This document shows positions 1 to 8,023 of a stretch of DNA of 35,588 nucleotides, in pieces. The notes beneath the pieces are model-generated. The model was given only the letters and a program-made list of their open reading frames with translations. It searched no databases and was not told the DNA's origin. The translations under genes were made by a program, and so were the position numbers. The stretch is from Jingweiarchaeum tengchongense (lineage in GTDB: Archaea > Nanobdellota > Nanobdellia > Jingweiarchaeales > Jingweiarchaeaceae). The DNA is taken from contig JAVZDD010000010.1 of the NCBI GenBank assembly GCA_038874075.1, positions 1-35,588 of the forward strand, in the 5' to 3' direction. How positions within the stretch are numbered: position 1 is the first letter of the stretch; each line of letters starts with the position of its first letter.

Positions 1-1
1 T

Positions 2-1204
2 GGATTAAGTGGTTCAATTTGTGTTGGTAAAAATGGAAAGATTGAAAGAATTAAAGAATTCCCAGCGAATGTTAGTTTGGGAATTTTATACGGTGCTGTT
101 ACATATGCCCTGGATATGAAGTACTCAGAAGATGAACTCAAAGTAATGAGTTTAGCACCTTATTCTTATTCGATTGAAATACCAGAACTTGATAAGATAA
201 TATCCGTCAAGGATGGCAACTTAATTGGAAAACTTCCAGTTAGATATGAGTTGTTACTAGCTGAATGGATTAAAAACCATTTACTTTGGAAGTACGGAAG
301 GGAAGCATTAGCTTATGGAATTCAAAGACATCTTGAAAAATGTGTCTGTGAAATTGTGAGAAAGGCAATCGATGAAACTGGGATTAAAGATATAGCGCTG
401 GCTGGTGGCATCTTTTCTAATGTCATTTTAAACATGGCAATTAGAAAATTACCAGAAGTTAGAAATGTTTTTGTTTTTCCTCACATGGGAGATGGAGGTC
501 TTGCAGCGGGTGCAGCCCTACTGTTAGATTACGAATTAAACAAGAGTTACAAAAAGGAACAGATAAAAGATGTTTATCTTGGTCCAGAATTTTCAAACGA
601 AGATATAGAAAAAGAACTATTAGAGAACCGAGATAAGATAAAGTTTGAAGAAAGAAGTGATATAAGTGAATACGTAGCTGATTTTATTCTCAATGAGAAA
701 ATTGTACTTTGGTTTCAAGGTAGAATGGAATATGGGCCAAGAGCGCTTGGAAATAGGAGCATACTTTCACCGGCATGGAGTAAAAAATGCAAAGACGAAT
801 TAAATTTAATAATTAAGCGGAGGCCATACTTTCAACCTTTTTGTCCAACAATATTAGAGGAAGACGCGAATAAATTATTGGAGGATTATGATAACAAACC
901 AAACAGATTTATGACAATGGCTTATATAGTAAGAGAAGATTTTTTAAAAGAGATGGAAGCGGTTACACACATTGATAGAACCACAAGACCACAAATGCTT
1001 TTAGACGAGAACCCCAGATATAGAAAAGTGTTAGAGAAAATAAAGAAAAAAACAGGTACGGGTACAATTTTGAACACCTCTTTAAACAAACATGGCTATG
1101 CAATTGTGTGTACACCAAAACAGGCAATATGGACACTTTTAAATTCTGGTGCAAAATACATTGCAATCGGAGATTTTTTTGTAGAAAAATTAGCAAATAA
1201 TTAA
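2..1204 (+). CDS. Carbamoyltransferase, NodU/TobZ/CmcH family (5' end outside window)
   Basis: The reading frame is open from base 2, so the gene begins before the window; about 400 residues are visible of a family usually 550-600 long. Members transfer a carbamoyl group from carbamoyl phosphate, through a carbamoyl-adenylate, to a hydroxyl on a sugar or antibiotic. The visible part has the end of the kinase-like fold (GGIFSNVILN, then FPHMGDGGLAAGAA) and the family-specific C-terminal domain (GRMEYGPRALGNRSIL, FQPFCPTIL, GTGTILNTSLNKHGYAI). The next gene, a radical SAM enzyme 26 bases downstream on the same strand, and the nearby glycosyltransferases suggest carbamoylation of a surface sugar or lipid-linked glycan; that substrate is inference. 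A TTG at 77 could be mistaken for a start, but the homologous sequence continues upstream of it without a stop. Confidence 0.9.
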   Translation, partial: GLSGSICVGKNGKIERIKEFPANVSLGILYGAVTYALDMKYSEDELKVMSLAPYSYSIEIPELDKIISVKDGNLIGKLPVRYELLLAEWIKNHLLWKYGREALAYGIQRHLEKCVCEIVRKAIDETGIKDIALAGGIFSNVILNMAIRKLPEVRNVFVFPHMGDGGLAAGAALLLDYELNKSYKKEQIKDVYLGPEFSNEDIEKELLENRDKIKFEERSDISEYVADFILNEKIVLWFQGRMEYGPRALGNRSILSPAWSKKCKDELNLIIKRRPYFQPFCPTILEEDANKLLEDYDNKPNRFMTMAYIVREDFLKEMEAVTHIDRTTRPQMLLDENPRYRKVLEKIKKKTGTGTILNTSLNKHGYAIVCTPKQAIWTLLNSGAKYIAIGDFFVEKLANN

Positions 1205-1230
1205 TAAACATTTTCATTTTTATTTTCAAA

Positions 1231-2637
1231 ATGAGAGTATTATTAGTAAGACACCACGATATTGGAAATATAAACACAAGATTACCTGAAAGTGTCAATA
1301 AAGTCCAAGGCATCTATCCGCCGCTTGGTTTGCTATATATTGCTTCTTCCTTAAGAATAGCTGGATATGAAGTTAAATTTATTGATTCTCAAGCGCTAAA
1401 TTTAACCACCCAAGAATTAAAAAGAGAGATCAAGAAGTTTGACCCAAATGTCATTGCCACAATGGCAATGACATCCACATTGAAAGGTGCATTAGAAGTT
1501 TGTAAATTAGCGAAGGAAGTAAGTAAAGAAATCAAGACAGTTATTGGTGGCCCACACATGTATATTTTCCCAAAAGAGACAGTTTCATATGATTTTGTGG
1601 ATTTTGGTGTTAGTGGCGAAGGAGAATTTAGAATCATAGAACTGCTGGAATTTCTAAAAGGAAAGAAGAAAATTCAACATATTGATGGGCTTACATACAA
1701 AAAAGGAAAGAAAATTCACCATATACCGGTTAAAAGGTATATAAAAGACATAAATTTAATTCCTTTCCCATCAAGAGATATTATTCAAATTAATAAGTAT
1801 TATTCGATTATCTCACTACACCCATTTACTACGATGATCACATCAAGAGGATGCCCATTTAACTGCAGTTACTGTTTCAAGTCTCCAATAGACCGATATA
1901 TACGTTTTAGAAGTAAGGAGAATACAATTGCTGAAATTGAGCAGTGCTTGAATAATTTTAAATTAAAAGAGATATGGTTTTATGATGATACATTTACATT
2001 GAATAGGAAGCATGTAGAAGGAATATGTAACGAGATCATTGCCAGAAATATAAAATTTAAATGGGAGGCACCTACGAGAGTTGACACGATTGATTTTAAA
2101 TTACTTAAACTGATGAAAAAAGCAGGATGTCTGAGATTAAGACTAGGTATTGAATCAGGAAACTCGAGAATATTGAAATTAATGAAGAAGGGGATAAATA
2201 AAAGGCAAATCGAGAAGGCAATTAAAATGTGCAAAAAAGTTGGAATAGAGACATTCTGTTTTTTTATGTTAGGTTATCCAACAGAAACAGAAAAAGAAAT
2301 GAAAAAAACAATTGATTTTGCCATTAAATTGAATCCAGATTGGGCGATGTTTTCAATCACCACACCATATCCTGAAACCGAACTTTATAAATTTGCGGGT
2401 GAGCTTGGTTTGGTTGATAGTGATTATTGGAGGTCATTTACCCTAAACAAAGCAAATGAACGTATGCCATACTGTGCTGAGAATGTTGAACACTACACAA
2501 AGATTGCTTATAGAAAATTCTATTTTAGACCAAGATTTATAATTAACCTATTGTTAAATACAAAAGACATTAGCCAGTTCAAAAAATATTTTGATGGATT
2601 TCTAGCTTTAACAAAATTCAAGATAATCCCTGTTTAA
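1231..2637 (+). CDS. B12-binding-domain radical SAM protein
   Basis: This 468-residue protein has the layout of the BchE/HpnJ-like class: an N-terminal cobalamin-binding-type domain (about residues 1-140, with YPPLGLLYIASSLRIAGYEV and GGPHMYIFP) followed by a radical SAM barrel. The iron-sulfur cluster motif CxxxCxxC is Cys208, Cys212 and Cys215 (SRGCPFNCSYCF). Later barrel motifs include RLRLGIESGN and FCFFMLGYPTET. The usual DxHxxG cobalamin-ligand motif is not evident, so B12 may bind without a lower protein ligand or not at all. The protein probably performs a methylation, ring or C-C bond rearrangement on a lipid or sugar. It follows the carbamoyltransferase by 26 bases and is likely co-transcribed. 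The exact reaction cannot be deduced. Confidence 0.88.
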   Translation: MRVLLVRHHDIGNINTRLPESVNKVQGIYPPLGLLYIASSLRIAGYEVKFIDSQALNLTTQELKREIKKFDPNVIATMAMTSTLKGALEVCKLAKEVSKEIKTVIGGPHMYIFPKETVSYDFVDFGVSGEGEFRIIELLEFLKGKKKIQHIDGLTYKKGKKIHHIPVKRYIKDINLIPFPSRDIIQINKYYSIISLHPFTTMITSRGCPFNCSYCFKSPIDRYIRFRSKENTIAEIEQCLNNFKLKEIWFYDDTFTLNRKHVEGICNEIIARNIKFKWEAPTRVDTIDFKLLKLMKKAGCLRLRLGIESGNSRILKLMKKGINKRQIEKAIKMCKKVGIETFCFFMLGYPTETEKEMKKTIDFAIKLNPDWAMFSITTPYPETELYKFAGELGLVDSDYWRSFTLNKANERMPYCAENVEHYTKIAYRKFYFRPRFIINLLLNTKDISQFKKYFDGFLALTKFKIIPV

Positions 2638-3029
2638 CAGAATAATATTAACTGGTTTTTACTTGCTCCGATGTCTTCATCTGTGTACAATGAAATCATC
2701 ATACTGTAGCTATAATTCCTCTTAGGTAACTCGAGCACAATTGTGTTGTTTTTGTTGCTTATGAACCTAAATGTTTTATCATATATCGCGGACCATCCTG
2801 AATGGAGGATAAGGATTCTCGTATTCACGATTTCATCTTTTTCATATATTGGTATGATACTACATTCAAAGGAACAACTTTTTTCTTTAATCTCAATCGC
2901 CACGCATGTGAATTTTACATCAATTTTGGATTGTTTGAAAACAATATTAGAAGGGATGATAAGTACTAGTAAAAAAATTAAGAATAGTAAGATAATTTCC
3001 AAGATTTTTTTATTTAATCTCGAAGACAT
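2634..3029 (-). CDS. Small membrane-anchored protein of unknown function
   Basis: About 131 residues starting at the ATG at 3029; an in-frame ATG at 3044 would add five residues. I do not recognise a family. An N-terminal hydrophobic stretch (KILEIILLFLIFLLVLIIP) predicts one membrane anchor, followed by about 100 residues of probable extracytoplasmic beta-rich sequence with two close cysteines (KSCSFEC). The gene overlaps the 3' end of the GT-C-like gene upstream on the same strand by 20 bases, which suggests translational coupling and a shared membrane process. Its last four bases overlap the converging radical SAM gene. Confidence 0.6.
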   Translation of the reverse strand: MSSRLNKKILEIILLFLIFLLVLIIPSNIVFKQSKIDVKFTCVAIEIKEKSCSFECSIIPIYEKDEIVNTRILILHSGWSAIYDKTFRFISNKNNTIVLELPKRNYSYSMMISLYTDEDIGASKNQLILFC

Positions 3030-4872
3030 AAGTATTATTTTCATGAAAGATCAACTTATAATTTCTTGACATTATAAACAATTCTGGATTTAAACCAATA
3101 TGCGCAGGACCAATATAAACATGCGTTACATTGTACTTTTTCAATTTCATAATCGTACTTTCATTGTTTGGTTCTATTGCTAATTCTCGATATAGATCTA
3201 CACGCTCCTGGTATTCTCTTAAATCAAATAAACCAGGGCAAAAGTTCGTGAAATAAAATACTTTCCTTGATGTCAATGGAAAAATTCTTTCGCCATGTGA
3301 AAATGTTTGTCCCCCAACACACCCAGCACCACCACCATCTAGAATAAAAGTAGCGTTTATAGGTGTATTTTTCCTTATAAATTCAAATGCTTTTAATTCT
3401 TCCTCACTTACGACATCAAAGAAAGCAGCAGCCTCCTTATCCAACTTTTCAGGTACCATATAAAAATACCAAGATGGTGTGTTTGGAATGTACGGGGAAA
3501 GAATTAATGAAATACCCACGATAATAGGATTATCGAATACAAGTGAAAATGAGATTGGATAGATTAATTTCATATAATCAACATTCCTTTTCCATGTTAT
3601 TGATGGTATGTAAAAATAAGATGAAATGAAGAGAAAAACAAATAGAAACAATAAGAACATTTTACTTTTTTCAACAATCATTTTTGAAACAAGTAATGTT
3701 ACGAAGAAACCGAGAGAGTAAGTGACGCCTGACACAATCGAGGCAAAGCTCTTGAATATCATCCCATATAACTTCCCAATCATCGAGAGGTTTTCATAAT
3801 ATATTTCATACATCCTCCAATCAGCAAGTTTCCAAATTTTTTGTATTTCAAAATATTTTGGGATGAATAGTATTAAGAATGGTAGTAAAGCAATTAATAA
3901 AAATGGAAGCAAACCGAGCAGTTTAATTATTACATCTTTCGTTTTTCTAAATGAATTTTCATTGATGAATTCATGCATTGCTAATGAGAAAATGAGTGCA
4001 AGGATTACAAAAAAATGGTACCAATGCACTAATAAAAGGAAAAGTGCTGGAAAGAAAATCAATTTCTTGTCTTTTTCTCCACCATGTATTTTTAATATCC
4101 CATATAACATTAGAAATAAACCGTAAAAACCTATAGAGTAAGCAAATACACCCCTAGCCATGAGATAATCAAGTGAAACATCATAAAATAGCGAATAGAA
4201 AAAAGTTGCATACAACGCTTGTTTTTTATCTAATAATAAGTTTACGAACAAATAGAAAGCAAGAATAGACATGATGTTAAAAAAGAGTGAGAAATATGTG
4301 ATTGAACTAATCGGGTTTATGTTCATCAATTCTAAAATTAATGGGAGAACAAAAGAAATTGGAAAGTAAAAAAATGAATAGCTCATGTCATATGGTCTTG
4401 AATCAGTCGTTATTTCCTGCTTTAAAAACATTGAATGTGCAACAATTGCATATCTCACAGCATCGGTGCCAATGATCTGTGTAATTTTTGAAAATATCAA
4501 GACTCTTATTACAATACCTAAAATTAAGATCAATAATAAATAGATGTAAATTCTTTCCATTCTCATTTTTGACGGAATCTCAATTTTATAGATGAGCATT
4601 GGTAGGCATGAAGTAGTTAAAATAAGGAGTAAAAAATTTTCATTTATTTTCATAAAAAATGAAAAAAAGAGTGCAAGAATGATTGCAAACGAAATAGAAA
4701 TTGCAGGTGAAAATGCAATCCTTTCTATGAACGTTCTATTTTTTAAAGTAAAAAAACCAGGCAAAAAAAATATAATAACTATTGCGATTAACTGATAAAT
4801 TAATTGTAAGTTTAGTATTTTAGATAAATATAACAAAAATAAGATGCAAAAGAAAAAAATCCCTTTTTTCAT
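3010..4872 (-). CDS. Multi-membrane-span protein, GT-C-like glycosyltransferase
   Basis: 620 residues with about a dozen hydrophobic segments through residue 460 and a soluble C-terminal part of about 150 residues. A loop after the early membrane segments carries GTDAVRYAI (Asp137), placed like the acidic catalytic residue in the first outer loop of GT-C enzymes, which use polyprenyl-phosphate sugars. The C-terminal part (DGGGAGCVGG, YNVTHVYIGPAHIG) resembles the outer domains of archaeal GT-C and oligosaccharyltransferase-like proteins. The WWDYG motif of Stt3/AglB is absent, so this is not a canonical oligosaccharyltransferase. It is divergent from another GT-C-like gene 95 bases away. Membrane topology and fold class are fairly secure; the transferase role is inferred. 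Confidence 0.7.
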   Translation of the reverse strand: MKKGIFFFCILFLLYLSKILNLQLIYQLIAIVIIFFLPGFFTLKNRTFIERIAFSPAISISFAIILALFFSFFMKINENFLLLILTTSCLPMLIYKIEIPSKMRMERIYIYLLLILILGIVIRVLIFSKITQIIGTDAVRYAIVAHSMFLKQEITTDSRPYDMSYSFFYFPISFVLPLILELMNINPISSITYFSLFFNIMSILAFYLFVNLLLDKKQALYATFFYSLFYDVSLDYLMARGVFAYSIGFYGLFLMLYGILKIHGGEKDKKLIFFPALFLLLVHWYHFFVILALIFSLAMHEFINENSFRKTKDVIIKLLGLLPFLLIALLPFLILFIPKYFEIQKIWKLADWRMYEIYYENLSMIGKLYGMIFKSFASIVSGVTYSLGFFVTLLVSKMIVEKSKMFLLFLFVFLFISSYFYIPSITWKRNVDYMKLIYPISFSLVFDNPIIVGISLILSPYIPNTPSWYFYMVPEKLDKEAAAFFDVVSEEELKAFEFIRKNTPINATFILDGGGAGCVGGQTFSHGERIFPLTSRKVFYFTNFCPGLFDLREYQERVDLYRELAIEPNNESTIMKLKKYNVTHVYIGPAHIGLNPELFIMSRNYKLIFHENNTYVFEIK

Positions 4873-4967
4873 CTCGATCTTATTAATTAATAAATAAGTA
4901 ATTTTAAAATCTTTACAATGGTATAATATCGCTTAATTTTTAAGATAAAAATGTTTCTCTTGAAATA

Positions 4968-6317
4968 ATGAAAATAGATCAAATATTAATTTTAATAATC
5001 ATTTTGTCGATAGTTATGAGAATATTCTTCTTACATCCAACCTTCTCTGATGAGAACTTTTATTTTAATGTAGCAAAGAATTTTTTGAATGGCAAAACTA
5101 TTTATAAAGAAATTTTCCTTGCCCACCCACCATTCCAGATTTATACACTTTCATTTTTATTTCTTATTTTTGGGAGTTCACTCCAGGTTGCCAAAATACT
5201 TCCACTTTTAACAAGTTCTATATCTACATTCTTAATCTTTCTAATATGTAAAAAACTATACAATGAAAAAGTAGCATTTCTTTCTTCACTACTCTTTCTT
5301 TTTTCACCACCTTTTCTTTCATTTTCACTGATTGAGCAAGGTTTTTTTCCGACTTTAATGTTTATACTCCTTTCTTTCTACTTTCTGCTAAAAGAAAAAA
5401 CAACGTTAGCTTCGATCTCATTTACAATTGCCACGTTTTTTAGGTTCCACACAGTATTTTACATACTATTCTTTATCTTTTTTCTCTACTATTTCAAAAG
5501 GAATGAGATGAAAAAATTTGTTTTTTTAACGATAGCTTTAGTTTCAGTTACGTTTATTCTATTTCTGTCCATCTATGGTAATAATTTTTTTAAGGATACC
5601 ATCCTGTATCATATTAATACAAAAATACTTTTATTTTCATTCAGGAAAATCTTTACCTTACAATATTGGAGTATGAATTTCTTTTTTATGTCTCTAGCAA
5701 TCATTTCCCTAGTTACAGCAATTGAAAAGAAGCAGAAGATGCTCTTCTTCTTTTCAGTCATGCCAATTTTAATAGACTTTATTATTTTACTCCTATTCCA
5801 ACCAGTTTTTTATCATTATTTTCTTCTTTCATTACCATTCTATGTAATTGCAATTTCGAGTACTTTCTTCTCAATAGATGATAAAGTGATTAAAGGATTT
5901 ATTCTTATGATATTTTTACTTTCAATTTATTCAAATTTTAAAACGATTGATTTCTATTTAAATCCAATTAATACGGCACACATGTATGAAATAAGAAGTT
6001 TTATAGAGAGTAATATAAATGAAAATGAAACAATTTTTGGGGAACCATCAATTACAAACTTTATCTCATTTTCAAGTGACATAAGAATCACAGCAGATTA
6101 CCTTGATTCATTTTTACCACGCATTATATTTGATGGAAAAGAAAATTTGATTACAATGCTCGAGAATAATAGGCCAAAGTTCTTTATTGATATAAAGGTT
6201 GATAGCACTTATTACTATGCTTCAGAAGCACAAATTAATGATTTTATCCAACGAAACTATAGGAGCATTAAAAATGTTACTGGGACGCCCAGTTATTTGA
6301 TATATATGCTCAAGTGA
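4968..6317 (+). CDS. GT39/PMT-like membrane glycosyltransferase
   Basis: 449 residues, hydrophobic throughout, with about ten predicted membrane helices and a soluble tail of about 100 residues. The first outer loop has FSDENFYFNVAKNFLNG with Asp28-Glu29, then HPPFQIY near residue 53. This acidic pair followed by a His-Pro-Pro loop is typical of the GT39/ArnT/PMT type of GT-C enzyme, which moves a sugar from a polyprenyl carrier. A TATA-like stretch around 4936-4947 is about 26 bases before the ATG, suggesting a leaderless transcript. The gene ends in a four-base overlap with a possible GTG start of the next gene, an exported surface protein, which may be a target or partner. Confidence 0.75.
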   Translation: MKIDQILILIIILSIVMRIFFLHPTFSDENFYFNVAKNFLNGKTIYKEIFLAHPPFQIYTLSFLFLIFGSSLQVAKILPLLTSSISTFLIFLICKKLYNEKVAFLSSLLFLFSPPFLSFSLIEQGFFPTLMFILLSFYFLLKEKTTLASISFTIATFFRFHTVFYILFFIFFLYYFKRNEMKKFVFLTIALVSVTFILFLSIYGNNFFKDTILYHINTKILLFSFRKIFTLQYWSMNFFFMSLAIISLVTAIEKKQKMLFFFSVMPILIDFIILLLFQPVFYHYFLLSLPFYVIAISSTFFSIDDKVIKGFILMIFLLSIYSNFKTIDFYLNPINTAHMYEIRSFIESNINENETIFGEPSITNFISFSSDIRITADYLDSFLPRIIFDGKENLITMLENNRPKFFIDIKVDSTYYYASEAQINDFIQRNYRSIKNVTGTPSYLIYMLK

Positions 6318-6364
6318 ATGTTTTTATTTTAGCTTCACCTCTTTCTTATTATAAGGTATTGAAG

Positions 6365-7312
6365 ATGGACCACACAGATTTACTTAGCTTGGGTAGGAAT
6401 GCAATTTCTAGGTTCCGTCTTTATATTATCGTTCTAATTTTCTTTCTTTTGTATCACTTTTACTTTTCAAGTAATAACCTAGTTTTTGGTGCTACAATAT
6501 ATGGTGTAAATTTAACACCAGTAAGCACAACTATCGAGGATAATTATATTTTCAATAATCCGAAGATTAGGTTTATTGTACGTAGCCAAGGAGACGTGAC
6601 AGCACTTATTACTTCACAGATTGTGAATGGCAATATTTCTTGTTCGCCTTCTCCAAATAATCCAAGTGCAGTGGCACCAAATACAATCGCCGAATTTTTA
6701 TTTATATGCAGTTCGATGAATTGTCAGGATTATTCTTCTGTTTTTAATGCACAACCCGTCATATATTATAACGATAGTATACAAACAAAAAGTGTTACTT
6801 CGCAACAAGTGGTTTTTTCAATCACTGATCCGTTAGTCATAACAAGTAGGACACCCACACAAGAAAGTATAGCAATTGATCTAGGTAAATATGCACTAAT
6901 CACATTTTCATTTAAGAATCTCGGTAGTAACACATTAAACACAAATTTATCATTTAATTACTTGCAGAGTCTACTTTACGCGCAATTTATGACATCACAA
7001 GGCACCTACTCGAAAGAGGGAATAGAAGGTCTATCATTCCAATTAGGTAAAAATGAGGAAGAGACAATAAGAATATTAGTTGTTCCAATTACTTCTGGCA
7101 CAGGTAGCTTTACAATTAACGTAGGTGAAAGTACTGCTTGCATAAATTGTGGAGAATCAATCAACTATAACGTCTTTGTTTATTCATTAAGCAAGCAAAT
7201 CATTGAATTTAAAGTACTTCCCGATTTGGATTTCCCATCCTTTTTAATCTTATTACTTGCTTCAATTCTAGCACTCCATAAAGTTTTAAATAATAGAAAG
7301 AATGAAATATAA
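6365..7312 (+). CDS. Exported surface protein with N- and C-terminal membrane segments, unknown function
   Basis: I chose the ATG at 6365 (315 residues), which puts a short charged stretch before a hydrophobic signal/anchor (RLYIIVLIFFLLYHFYF). A GTG at 6314 overlapping the stop codon of the preceding gene would add 17 residues and is a real alternative. The middle is beta-rich and Ser/Thr/Asn-rich with several cysteines and looks like an extracellular immunoglobulin-like or S-layer-like region. A C-terminal hydrophobic segment (FPSFLILLLASILALHKVL) followed by Asn-Asn-Arg-Lys would anchor it. No family is recognised. Its position behind a GT-C enzyme suggests a glycosylated cell-surface protein. 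The stop codon lies two bases before the SRP RNA, whose promoter must lie inside this gene. Confidence 0.65.
   Translation: MDHTDLLSLGRNAISRFRLYIIVLIFFLLYHFYFSSNNLVFGATIYGVNLTPVSTTIEDNYIFNNPKIRFIVRSQGDVTALITSQIVNGNISCSPSPNNPSAVAPNTIAEFLFICSSMNCQDYSSVFNAQPVIYYNDSIQTKSVTSQQVVFSITDPLVITSRTPTQESIAIDLGKYALITFSFKNLGSNTLNTNLSFNYLQSLLYAQFMTSQGTYSKEGIEGLSFQLGKNEEETIRILVVPITSGTGSFTINVGESTACINCGESINYNVFVYSLSKQIIEFKVLPDLDFPSFLILLLASILALHKVLNNRKNEI
7283..7294 (+). promoter_or_regulatory. Predicted TATA box for SRP RNA and tRNA-Val
   Basis: A GTTTTAAATAAT-like element is centred about 27 bases before the first paired base of the SRP RNA (7315), the usual archaeal TATA-to-start distance. It lies within the last codons of the preceding surface-protein gene. 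The position is seen; promoter use is inferred. Confidence 0.45.
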
Positions 7313-7314
7313 TT

Positions 7315-7582
7315 GCGGCAAGCAGATGGGGAGCTAGCCCTTCCCTGTACCGCAAATGGGCTTCATGGCGGATCGAAGCTTGGGTCAGGTGCATTATCCA
7401 ATTGCACACCTGAGTCGCTATCTATGAGATCTCGCCCTATTTGGCTCATTACTGGGCGAAACTGGTCAGGACCGGAAGGTAGCAGCCATAAACCCAGTAA
7501 TGGGTGCTTATAGGACCACGGGATCTAGAGAAAGCTTGGGTCAATACAATTGGATGTGCATCGAGCTCGAGCGGCTTGCCGC
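7315..7582 (+). ncRNA. ffs: Signal recognition particle RNA (archaeal 7S RNA)
   Basis: About 268 bases. The decisive evidence is the SRP54-binding helix 8 core GGTCAGGACCGGAAGGTAGC (7464-7483), closed by a perfect nine-base stem: 7448-7456 pairs with 7493-7501. Helix 6 is visible as CAGGTG (7386-7391) with CACCTG (7407-7412), the SRP19-binding arm. The molecule is closed by GCGGCAAGC (7315-7323) pairing perfectly with GCTTGCCGC (7574-7582), the archaeal helix 1 that bacterial 4.5S RNA lacks. The Alu-like 5' part contains the expected CCCTGTACCGC stretch. The gene starts two bases after the upstream stop codon and ends two bases before tRNA-Val, so the two RNAs are almost certainly one transcript. 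Its GC content is far above its neighbours, as expected of structured RNA. Confidence 0.96.
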
Positions 7583-7584
7583 AT

Positions 7585-7657
7585 GGGTCCGTGGTCTAGT
7601 GGTTATGACGTCTGCTTGACGTGCAGAAGGTCGCTGGTTCAAATCCGGCCGGACCCA
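7585..7657 (+). tRNA. tRNA-Val (anticodon GAC)
   Basis: Complete cloverleaf: acceptor stem GGGTCCG (7585-7591) with CGGACCC (7650-7656), D-arm GTCT/GAC, anticodon stem TCTGC/GCAGA with loop TTGACGT (anticodon GAC), and T-arm GCTGG/CCGGC with loop TTCAAAT. The discriminator base is A at 7657. The 3' CCA is not encoded. No intron. It follows SRP RNA after two bases, so its 5' end needs RNase P cleavage that also sets the SRP RNA 3' end. Confidence 0.96.
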
Positions 7658-7831
7658 TCATGAAATTTGGATTAATTATAATACTAACAGAGAATGATAG
7701 GTGGGTTATACTTGATTCTACATCCAATTAAGTATTCAAACAAAAGTTCACAAAAAATATGCTAAAACATTTGTAAATTATACCTTAGAAAGAGAAATGT
7801 TAAAAAGATTGAGAGAGCTGGGTTATATTAT

Positions 7832-8023
7832 ATGAATAAACCAAATTCTCAGATTCCACCCTATACACCAAGTGGTTGTTTTATTGCTACTGTTGTTTAT
7901 GGTAGAGGAAGCCACAAATTAAAGAGTTTTAGGAGATTTAGGGACAAGGTACTCTTAAGGAATAAATTTGGAAGACTTTTCATTTCGTTTTATTATAGAA
8001 TTATCATACTTTATAAATCTTGA
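7832..8023 (+). CDS. Free-standing CFI-box domain protein
   Basis: 63 residues consisting almost only of the CFI-box C-terminal domain: CFIATVVYGRGSHKLKSFRR matches the conserved pattern Cys-Phe-Ile-Ala-Thr-x-x-Tyr-Gly, followed by an Arg-Phe-Arg-Asp motif and an LGRxFxxxYYR-type end (here FGRLFISFYYRI). This domain normally lies at the C-terminus of longer, often exported or membrane-associated proteins; its function is unknown. Here only 14 residues precede the motif. An AT-rich TATA-like element near 7799-7806 fits a leaderless start at 7832. The gene converges on and overlaps the GT-C-like gene behind it by 20 bases. Whether it is a true small protein or the surviving end of a longer one is open. 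Confidence 0.7.
   Translation: MNKPNSQIPPYTPSGCFIATVVYGRGSHKLKSFRRFRDKVLLRNKFGRLFISFYYRIIILYKS

Noticed and set aside
77..79. TTG as the start of the carbamoyltransferase gene
   Set aside because: The frame is open to the left edge and the family continues upstream; the gene is simply cut by the window.
3010..4872. The 620-residue membrane protein as the oligosaccharyltransferase AglB/Stt3
   Set aside because: No WWDYG motif and too short; only the general GT-C features are present.
7210..7312. C-terminal FPSF plus hydrophobic helix plus Asn-Asn-Arg-Lys of the surface protein as an archaeosortase (PEF/PGF-type) signal
   Set aside because: The conserved PEF or PGF tripeptide is not present and no archaeosortase gene is visible; an ordinary C-terminal anchor explains it.
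7313..7513. Open reading frames on both strands within the SRP RNA (also 7209-7409 minus)
   Set aside because: They lie inside a strongly supported structured RNA with perfect closing stems and have no protein-like pattern.
7662..7835. Short frames between tRNA-Val and the CFI-box gene (a 23-codon ORF at 7661 and an open stretch ending at the TGA over the CFI-box ATG)
   Set aside because: No start codon for the longer stretch, very short, no recognisable similarity; possibly a gene remnant but not supportable as a feature.
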